A stretch of 27,972 bases of DNA from Bigelowiella natans CCMP2755 (Eukaryota; Cercozoa; Chlorarachniophyceae), in assembly GCA_000320545.1 (NCBI GenBank), contig ADNK01001479.1:1-27972 (forward strand), in the 5' to 3' direction. Below are positions 20,362 through 27,972 of the stretch, piece after piece. The position numbers and the translations under genes are program-made. Each line of letters begins with the position of its first letter. The first letter of the stretch is position 1. The notes beneath the pieces were generated by a model. It saw only the letters and a program-made list of their open reading frames with translations. It made no database searches and had not been told where the DNA came from.

Positions 20362-21730
20362 TCTATACTTGACTCACAATACCGAATTTGCCGGTTTCCG
20401 CACTCTTGCATAGAGAATGACCTCCATGCTGACGTCCACGACTCCGATGGAAACAACGGCCTATGCGCATATTAGGATACAAACCATTTATGCGTTGTCG
20501 TTTGTGCATGGCTGTAATAATGCGCCTTTTCGTCATATAACAGGGAGGACACAACGGAGAGCGGCCGGCGGCGTGCAAAACAGTACCCTTTGTAGGTTCC
20601 CATCCGGCATGTACACCTCGATCATCTCGCAGTCGATCTAACGTAAGAAATCGCATGTACGTACGAATTCGTGCGAGTGTGTGCGTGTACGCGAAAGGAC
20701 GCGCCGTGTCATTCGGCCCTCCATATTGTTACGATGATACGCAGCTTGGACATCAGCAAGAAATATATACCGCGTATGCGCTTGCTTTCTTCCCAAATTG
20801 CGATCCTCCGAAGCTTCCTGATCGTGTCCGTTCCAAGTCCACAGATTGCAGAGGCAAATAGGGGGGTAAGGGGAGGGGGATGGGGAAAAGGATGTTTGGT
20901 TATGACGCACTGCAACCACAATCCCCCTTGATTACTACTACTATTTAGGGTACTTCCAACATCTCAAAGAATCGTGTGCTGCTACTGCTGTTGTTGCTGC
21001 TCCTACTGCTACTACCACCACTGCAAAATTGTATTTTATGCATCATTTTATCCACCTTGTCGACCTCCCCGTCTCCCACGAGAAGAGGACCCTGGCGATG
21101 AACGAATGAATGAATGGCGGCGAAATGGCGGTGTTTTTTGCATGTTAAAAAAGTCACCGCATTCTGGTTTCGAACGACCACCATGGGCAGGTACACCCAA
21201 ATGCCCCATGTATCCTCCCTATCCTCTCACCCCTCCATTCCATTCCAATGCGTGTTTGTTTGTTTTTTTTAAATCAGAACCGTAGCTATGAAAAATGGCG
21301 GTCACCTCTCCCGCCGCGGCTTCCTCTTCCACGGTACGAGCCTTTACAAGAACATGCATCAGAGATCTAGCGAGCGACGCGAAGCAAAGCTAAATTTTGT
21401 AGGAAGGAACCCCCCCCCCCCCCCTTCCCCCGTCCCCTCCAAGTTTCAAGAGCTAATCGACGTGGGAAATTCATATGAAGGACCTAACGTGGTGCTTACT
21501 GTACCCGCCGGATACTGCTGTGCTCGCACTTGCGGTTGCTGAGAACGCTCCGATTTCATCTCGTCGGCGGGCGTCTCGATCCTCTCAAACATCACACCTA
21601 CGTATTCGATCGACTGACTACTGTCCCCACCCGTCCCTTCTTCGGCTGGTGCCAGGTCGGGGGATTGCCGCGATGACCCTGGGATGAACTCACTCGCGTT
21701 GGCGTTCATGCTCAGACTGGTGGTCGACTT
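18078..21730 (-). CDS. DEDDh 3'-5' exonuclease with RGG-rich N terminus (REXO4/ISG20-like)
   Basis: Exons joined in phase: 21730-21505, 21341-21306, 21091-21056, 20817-20771, 20637-20587, 20460-20383, 20290-20231, 19937-19890, 19746-19684, then an unresolved piece, 19238-19122, 18638-18537, 18358-18260 and 18206-18078 (TGA). The DEDDh residues appear as IDCEMIEV (D, E), IDNDLKALG (D) and AAHNAGDDAKVTMELY (H, D), with VRKPANS and ADYDK in the positions usual for RNA exonucleases of this fold. Three tiny exons supply Gly/Arg repeats (GSYRGRGSRGGR, GSSSRGRRGGRQ, then SFGGSQFGKK) just before the nuclease domain, an RNA-binding type of sequence. The C-terminal exons are charged and unrecognised. 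A start at the ATG at 21709 is possible; earlier exons may exist. The segment between 19684 and 19238, where a DT/SLK-type region is expected, could not be modelled. The function inferred is RNA 3' trimming or turnover; exact substrate unknown. Confidence 0.85.
18901..18930. repeat. Alternating purine-pyrimidine tract
   Basis: A CACACGCGCGCTCGCGCGCG-type run lies in the large intron of the exonuclease gene between 19121 and 18639. Alternating CG/CA sequence of this kind is a classic candidate for left-handed DNA. Confidence 0.7.
19594..19652. repeat. Imperfect CAT/ATT trinucleotide repeat
   Basis: Imperfect repeats of CAT, ATT and CAA lie inside the intronic stretch between exons 19746-19684 and 19238-19122 of the exonuclease gene. 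It may obscure the missing exon there. Confidence 0.7.
20089..20118. repeat. CTG/CAG trinucleotide repeat
   Basis: About ten copies of TGC lie in the intron between exonuclease exons 20290-20231 and 19937-19890. Both strands are open over it, but neither fits the splice phases of the flanking exons. Confidence 0.9.
20328..20359. repeat. (TA)n in an exonuclease intron
   Basis: A pure TA run of about 32 bases occupies much of the 92-base intron between exons 20460-20383 and 20290-20231. Confidence 0.95.
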
Positions 21731-23274
21731 CTGGAACACAGTATAAGGAGAATGTAAGCCTGGCGAGAAGCGGAGATGTTTCGTTCTGGCCAGCCTCTAT
21801 TCTGGAACCCGGAAGAGATAATCGTCAAGCTCGTATGTGTACCTTGATGAATACATCAAAACCCCATCAAACACTCGTTTGCCACGTCGCACAGCACCAC
21901 CAGCAGCGTGTATGGAATCTATCCCTTCAGAAATATGAAAGCCAACATCAAGAGACATTATACCAAACCGCTGTTCTCAGATCCCTCCTGCCTTCCCCCC
22001 CCCCGTTTGCCTCTACTTTCTCCAATCAGAACCTCTTTGTATCTCTGGAGCTTTTCAAAAAGTCGATTAAAATCCCATACATTCTTGTATCGCGACAGGG
22101 AGGATTTTCTCTATCGAAAAATATCCCCATTGCACAATTAAAGAAGAGCAAATCCCTGGTTATTGTTGGGTTGAATTCTTAACTAACGGGGATTTCGAAG
22201 AAGGATTCAGAAGCCGATCGATGTCGCGCAGCAAAAAGGATGGTATACTTTATGATATTATCGGGGTAAAATGTTATCTACTGAGAATTCACATCACTGG
22301 GAGCAGCCGAACTTGCTGCCATGTTCTAAAAGCAGCAGAACCGTCTCTTGATTTTGATAAACACGTTGTCGCACATAATAATTGCATCATTTTGAGTGGA
22401 AATCGTGCTTGAACTGTGGAGCTTTTATGTCTGAAACTTGTATCAGACGAGACACGTGAACGTGAGGACCCCCCACCGGCCCTATCATCCTTCTCCGCTC
22501 AAGGTATTTTTGAATTTTGATGCACACGACACGAGAGTACTGCCATATAATCGACCTTCAATCGAATAGACGAATCGAAGAGGGTTAAGAGACCACCGGG
22601 AAGGGGTGCCACCACCGTCGTCTCTGATATCACCGTTTGGTGTTCTCCAGTGCGAATTCGTTACTCAGGAAGGGGGGGAGGGTATGCGGGCATTGAATCC
22701 CGGACGATGCAGATGTGTAGCCATCGGACTTGCTGCGACCATATTGATACTAGTCGGGACATCGAGCAATCATAGGTAATAGCCACCCCCATGTGATTCT
22801 CTAGAACCACATTAGCGTATACCACAGCCGTTTTCCCTACGAATAGAGATTGAATTTTTGCATGAAACGGAATTTTTCGACCAAACTCAAGTTTGACACA
22901 CAAGCACGTTGCACTGTAAATGCTACCTGACGAACGATCACCATACTTCGCGTGTATTTATGAAGATATGCCCACGAAAGCAGGCTCAAACTCAGCTGGA
23001 GTCTGAGCAAAGGTCGGTAGTTTAGGCTAATGCTTGCGCTATTTTCGATTCACTAATTCATGGTCGAAAATCAATTGAAATAAACTTCCAAATTCTGCTT
23101 CAAATAGCGCACGCGTCGTTTGCTTCCCTAATTTTTCCTCATTGAGACACTACACACACTGATGCGCTCGGCCTAATCGCACTCAACGCCCTTTCCTGCA
23201 ATATAGATCGCTCCTCAGAAGCAGCAATCGAGAAGAAAGGTGTGGTAAATGACCAACAATTCAAGTTCCAAGAC
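21731..23274. other. Divergent spacer, unresolved 5' ends
   Basis: It lies between the first modelled exon of the exonuclease gene (-) and the first modelled exon of the acidic protein gene (+). A minus-strand segment near 21860-21930 has donor and acceptor-like ends and could be an earlier exonuclease exon, but two frames compete. A CACGTG lies near 22453. The acceptor-like TATAG at 23210 suggests that the plus-strand gene has an upstream exon or 5' untranslated sequence here. No gene of its own is recognised. Confidence 0.5.
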
Positions 23275-23942
23275 ATGAGCACAGCGTCGGACGCATCTTT
23301 TCAGGTGCCGCGAACACACGCACCTCACTCTCACACACACACACAAACAATATAGGCATCAGCAGCAAATAATGACTGCGGTATAGAAGCATGCAGGATT
23401 ATAACTTAGTAAGGCGGGCCCCCTGGCACTAGTGATAGGCACTTTTGAGACGATAATCTGGTTTCGAATTGGAGATTTTAGATATTTCCAAATCACCTCA
23501 TCACAAAAGACAAACACCGTAGTGAAAGAAGGTGTTCAGCTACATCACAGAGTCATCCACGAGTAATCTTCGAAACTCCCCGTCCAACTAATGCGCCGCA
23601 TGTCAGATGACGACGGCTGAGACTGCGACTCCGGTGATGCCACAGTCACAAGGGCAAGGAGAGGAAGGCCGAAACCCCTCCAGTTTGCTCAAAGCTGCGA
23701 GCTGGACGCTGCAAAGGGGTAGTGTACGAATCGCCCTGCCTCATATGCAGTTAGCTTCCACCACACCAGAATAATGATGATTAGGTTTAGGTGTATTGAT
23801 AAATATAATAATCGCTCGCAACTCCACTTTCTCCTTATCCGCCCCCCCACCCCCCTCTCAGCGACTGACCTTGCACATCACCTCTGGAATTTTGAGGAAA
23901 CGCGTCCGGTAATGTTTGCGAGAGGGAAGTGAAGATAATTAG

Positions 23943-23975
<33 letters not shown>

Positions 23976-24715
23976 ACACAGTATGTTGGGCTTGTGTGTG
24001 TGTGTGAGCACGCTTGCAGCTTCCAGTGATTGGATTTGAGAAAATGAATCATAAATTAAAACGAAGAAATTAATTGTTATTGTCTCCACCTTCTCTCTCC
24101 CCTCCCCCCCCACCTATCTTATCACGTAGACGGTGAAGAGCGTTAACTACCTCATCGTTCTGGCTGTAGCAAGGCCTGACGACGCGAAGGGACTTGTACG
24201 CTCATGCCTCGATCTCTCGAAAAATCTCACACGTGAGTACCATATAGAGCGTTTGGTAGCAAAGGAGAGATGTCGCAAGCATAACCGCCCCGTCAGCTAA
24301 ATACCCCGGGAGAGAGACTGGGGCGAGGTTCATTCGAAAACCTTGCCGCTCTCCCTTCTGTCATGTGTCAAAGTGTGCCGAGTCGTTATTGCTATTCCAA
24401 CCGCTGTATTTGCTGAACCTTAGGTCGTATCACCAAGCCCCTTCGCTTTCTGAGGACGCGGCTGTTCGGCCCCTCGGAGCTCGAGCGTCGGCGGCGTATG
24501 TATCTTCAAGGGGGGGAGGAGGAAGAGGAGGAGGGGGGGGAGGAAAACGAATATGGCGACTGCGAAGACCAGCAAGGCGATGAAGGTGAGATTTGAAAGA
24601 TGGATCTCGGCCAAAATGCGAGATGGGTCGATTTGGTTTACTTTCATTATAGAAGGGGAGAGGGGGGGGGGGAAGGTGCTGGGAGTTGGAGATTACATGC
24701 TGTGAGAGTTATAGG

Positions 24716-24768
<53 letters not shown>

Positions 24769-26158
24769 ATTTGTGCGTATGTGCGTGTGTTTATCTATGC
24801 GAATGTCTTTGATCTCGTTTCTCTGCATATGGTTTTTGGTATTTCTTAAGCTTCTGGCGCTCTCTCGATGAGCGGGGGTGATCTTGTGGGGGAAATCGAG
24901 TCGTTTGAGGTGCTGCTCGTCCGCCATTCTAGGGACTTTCGAAACCAAAACAGATCCCAGCGTTCATGATGATGCGCAGCCATTCTTGGCGACCATTTTT
25001 TGCGTCTTTGTAGCGTCTTTTTAAGTCACCATCGTTGGTGGGTATATCCCCTGAAACAGCTGGATTGTTCTTGTGGGAAGCTTCAGTGTTGTGTTTAATC
25101 GTTGTGGAATGCATGCGGACCCTTTTTTGTTTTCGGGATTTTGCATTTTCGCGCTCGCCAGGAGAGTTATCTTAGGTAGCATTAGAGGGAAGGAGGCCTT
25201 TCTTTGAGCTGCACCGCAGACTGAAAGCATGCGTGCGACTGACGCGGGACTTAACAGTTTCTAAATCGCTCTCGTACGGTCTCAACGAGATCTCTGCTCA
25301 TTACTTATCGGTTGCTTGCTGTACTTGCCAGAGTCTTGTGAAGGAGGAAGAGGACCGACAAAAGGAGATGCTCACGTCGATCCATGACATCATCAACCGC
25401 ACACAGGTGCTAGCAGAGAGGCTTTCGAATAGTTCTTCCGCTGTGTATTTGATGGAGATCCCCGTTTGTTATTCCCAGGCTGTTTGCCTCGCTTTTGAGA
25501 AACTATTCTCCTCCTCCTACCCCCCCCCCTCTTCTCCCTCCCTTATCTTCTTCCATTCCATCCCTATCTAGGCCTTTCAATTTTACGACAGTGCGAAGGC
25601 CACATCTGATGAGAAACTGAGTAAGTATGTTGTGATTATGTGAGAAAAGGAAAACACCTTGAGGCTAGGAAAGCAACAACGATAATAACTGTGGTGGTGA
25701 TGATGATGATGATAATGGGGACGATGATGGTGATGATAAGCCGATCATTTCAATACCAAAAAGCGAGTGCTCACCACAACGGCTTAGCAGCGACTCTAAA
25801 TCATCAGCTCTCCATCGATATGAATTCCTTCCTCGACTCAATGCGTAATGTTCTCGTTGCTGACCGATTCTCTACCCCCCCCCCTTCCCCCCGGAATGTG
25901 TTTGCTTCTCCCTAGATGAGGCGCGCGCTCTCGCGCAGTGGGCCGAGGAGGAGAAGTTCTACATTAGCGGCGAGTCGGAGTTTGACACCGCCACTGCCCC
26001 CACCCCCCGGAAGAAGGTGAGGACGCACGCGCGAGACCGTGATAGTGATATCGCGGTAGTGGCACGCGCCGATGGTGTTTAGGAAGATAAGTTCATGGAA
26101 CATCAAGCTCACAAACATGCAAAAATAAATGAAAATATATTTATAAATTAATATATAC

Positions 26159-26218
<60 letters not shown>

Positions 26219-26822
26219 ATACTATGTGCTAGGAGGTTCTGGATGGAGGTCGGGCTAGCAAGAAAACCGAAGACTCGGTGAATGACAGTGGACAACGGTC
26301 AGGATCGCAGTCTCCATCGATGATGAGGGGCATCATCCTCACTCGCCGGGAAGAGATGCGACAGCGCCTACAAACGATCATGCTTCAGGTGCTAGCGAGA
26401 GGAATCTCATACATACGTGAAGAAGGAGAGTATCATCGTCATCATTGATGTGCCGTCACTTCCTGTGTACCCTGATAGATAGGAGAATCGAACATAGCAA
26501 CCTTTGAGCGCTTTCTCCCTCCCCCCCTCTCACTCACAATGAGCACATACGCAAGCATGCTGTCATGGCCCAAGCGGACGCACGCAGCTCAAAATACCAC
26601 ATTCCTCCCCAGATCCAACACGTCTGGCAAAACTGCTCCGAAAAGATCGCGATGTACCTTGACTGGGACGTCATGACGCGAAGGAATATTGGTATTAGAG
26701 GGGGGGGGGGGGGGGCTTGGTGGGTTGCAAAGGAAGGATTTTTTTTTTTAGAAGAGAATGTGTAATGCCGAGCCATGAGCGTGTATGAAGAAGATATTTA
26801 GTTAACCATGTACCATCTAGTT

Positions 26823-26868
<46 letters not shown>

Positions 26869-27343
26869 ACGCGCGGCCTCAATGCGCATGTCTTGGATGT
26901 GGATTAGCCCTATCAGGGTCTGCCAGCCAAGCTGCTGCCAGTTCCGCTGCGGAGGAGGATGAGGAGGAAGGGGAGAGGGAGGAGGACGAGGAGGGAATCC
27001 AGGAAGAAGGCGACGGACAGGGAGGGGAGATATTTGGCGGGGAAGATGAACATTCGTTTGACGTAAAAGAGGAGGCGCTCATCCGAGCACAGCAAAGCAG
27101 CTCTCCAAGGAGATTTCTCCATGACCAATACCGACCGCACGATGCTCGCGTCCGTGCCTTTTCACCTCTTCCCCGCCCTTCCGCTCCTCCGCAACCGCCC
27201 CAACCGGGATCTGCGGCGAACCCTCCCCCCCCGCCCCCGCCCCCCTCGTCCACAACCGTCGAGTGGGCGCGGCGGCTGGTGGAGGTAGAGGCGGAGAAGG
27301 CAAAGCAAGACCTCATCGTGGAAACGGAAGGAATGCTGTCAAA

Positions 27344-27344
<1 letters not shown>
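23275..27344 (+). CDS. Unrecognised acidic Ser/Pro-rich protein, many exons, probably incomplete
   Basis: Exons 23275-23304, 23607-23718, 23862-23908, 24130-24232, 24424-24585, 24851-24909 (least certain), 25332-25406, 25572-25620, 25916-26016, 26233-26388, 26613-26691 and 26917-27344 join in phase into 467 codons. The N-terminal third is helical and partly hydrophobic (SVNYLIVLAVARPDDAKGLV), followed by a basic helix and a Glu/Gly run. The middle has a charged, coiled-coil-like part (SLVKEEEDRQKEMLTSIHDI) and EEKFYISGESEFDTA. The end has a long Glu/Asp-rich stretch, an eight-proline run and another helix (TTVEWARRLVEVEAEKAKQD). I recognise no family. The last modelled exon ends in a donor (GTAAAAG), so the gene continues. 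The start at 23275 is the first ATG of the first exon seen; coding could begin earlier. Confidence 0.65.
23948..23975. repeat. (TA)n in an intron
   Basis: A pure TA run lies in the 221-base intron 23909-24129, with a short TG run (about 23993-24006) beyond it. Confidence 0.95.
24722..24768. repeat. (TA)n(TG)n compound repeat in an intron
   Basis: A TA run passes directly into a TG run within the intron 24586-24850 of the acidic protein gene. Confidence 0.95.
25690..25740. repeat. Imperfect GATGAT repeat
   Basis: A GAT/GGT-type repeat fills part of the intron 25621-25915. It reads as runs of Met, Ile or Asp in different frames and is not compatible with the flanking splice phases. Confidence 0.8.
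26164..26219. repeat. (TA)n(TG)n compound repeat in an intron
   Basis: It has the same TA-then-TG architecture as the repeat at 24.7 kb, in the intron 26017-26232, ending 14 bases before the acceptor. Confidence 0.95.
26827..26866. repeat. (GA)n in an intron
   Basis: Twenty GA units lie in the intron 26692-26916. A poly-G run (about 26701-26715) lies at the 5' end of the same intron. Confidence 0.95.
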
Positions 27345-27399
<55 letters not shown>

Positions 27400-27972
27400 C
27401 AGCGGTGTGATAGCAGCAAGGAAGAAAGTAGTAGTATGCTTTAGCAACAATCGCAAGGAGAAATGGCCAGGGCATGTTGATTTGTTTTCAATTTTGCGGG
27501 GAGGACGGGAGGGAGAAGAGATCGAAGCCTCATCATCTCAGCTTTCCTGTTTCTGCGTTGAGAGATTCTTTTCAAGAACATAACTAAATTGCGCGCGATT
27601 GCACAAAATTCCATGAGCTCATCATCCCCCCCCCCAAAAACAAATCCTACCTTCCAAAAATAAATTGGTTCCTATGTCCAAATGGATTATCGCGATGCCG
27701 AATGCTCAGAAGATAGTGCGAATAACTTTGCAAAATTCCCCCGGGTTGGATCTGAACCAGCGAAAACTCTGAACGTTTCTCGGTTAACGAAACTTCCCTT
27801 AAGAGACATCGGAGATTCTCTTCCCCTAACTACCGAATTAGTTTATTGGCATCCCTCAGGTGTGTATGAATTGGAAATGCACAGTGCTAGCGTATCATGG
27901 GACCAGACATCAACGTATTAGCGTTATTAGAATTTGTTTGGAGATGGCAACCAAAACCATTTCATCACAGGG
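27345..27972. other. Right edge, unresolved
   Basis: It probably begins as an intron of the acidic protein gene. A plus-strand frame at 27682-27921 (79 codons) has no recognised motif, and a second frame from an acceptor-like CCCTCAG (27854-27860) is open to the window edge. I cannot choose between an exon, an unrelated gene start and noncoding sequence. Confidence 0.4.
27351..27392. repeat. (GA)n directly after a splice donor
   Basis: Twenty-one GA units begin six bases after the donor at 27345. The reading frame stays open through it, so the exon end relies on the GTAAAAG donor. Confidence 0.95.

Noticed and set aside
26879-27475. 198-codon minus-strand open frame with Ser-rich translation
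   Set aside because: It is opposite the acidic exon and the GA repeat; its Ser/Leu runs come from reading GA and GAG repeats backwards.
27747-27765. tRNA T-arm-like sequence (minus strand GGTTCAGATCC)
   Set aside because: The conserved A after the TTCR core is not in place, the flanks do not form an acceptor stem, and no anticodon or D arm was found around it.
1-27972. CRISPR arrays, operons, riboswitches
   Set aside because: No direct repeats with unique spacers were seen, and the split-gene structure is eukaryotic; the repeats present are simple microsatellites.

Overview
The window is eukaryotic nuclear DNA. Genes are split into many short exons with GT-AG introns, mostly 50-500 bases, and the introns are loaded with dinucleotide repeats and C/G homopolymers. 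Gene content (an intact-looking Ty3/gypsy-type polyprotein, a tyrosine-kinase-like protein, a cap-methyltransferase homologue, a TcdA homologue carrying a hydrophobic N-terminal leader) suggests a protist or alga. The phylum cannot be fixed from sequence alone. Splice models were built by hand from reading frame, GT/AG and phase. Where every junction closes in phase I give exon coordinates.

Layout: (1) Bases 1 to about 4730 are the 3' part of an LTR retrotransposon: one long gag-pol frame, a polypurine tract and a probable 3' LTR rich in hairpins and CACGTG palindromes. (2) 4731-5980 has no recognised gene. (3) 5981-9579 (+) is an AT-rich, many-exon gene for a membrane protein with a tyrosine-kinase-like domain. 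(4) 9580-10518 is a convergent intergenic spacer packed with CTAG. (5) 10519-13008 (-) is a nine-exon TcdA/ThiF-like E1 enzyme gene. (6) 13009-13495 is the divergent promoter region shared with the next gene. (7) 13496-17497 (+) is a four-exon gene for a 1187-residue protein that joins a Rossmann methyltransferase, a MYND-like cysteine cluster and a complete PCIF1/CAPAM-type cap m6A methyltransferase module. (8) 17498-18077 is a second convergent spacer. (9) 18078-21730 (-) is a DEDDh exonuclease gene with an RGG-rich N terminus. (10) 21731-23274 is an unresolved 5'-5' spacer. (11) 23275-27344 (+) is an unrecognised acidic, Ser/Pro-rich protein whose gene probably runs on to the right. (12) 27345-27972 is unresolved.

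Three neighbouring genes (TcdA-like, PCIF1 fusion, DEDDh exonuclease) all point to RNA modification or RNA turnover. The first two are head to head. The two-methyltransferase fusion is the strongest candidate for something new. The multipass kinase is second, with a caveat on the reading frame of its membrane exon.
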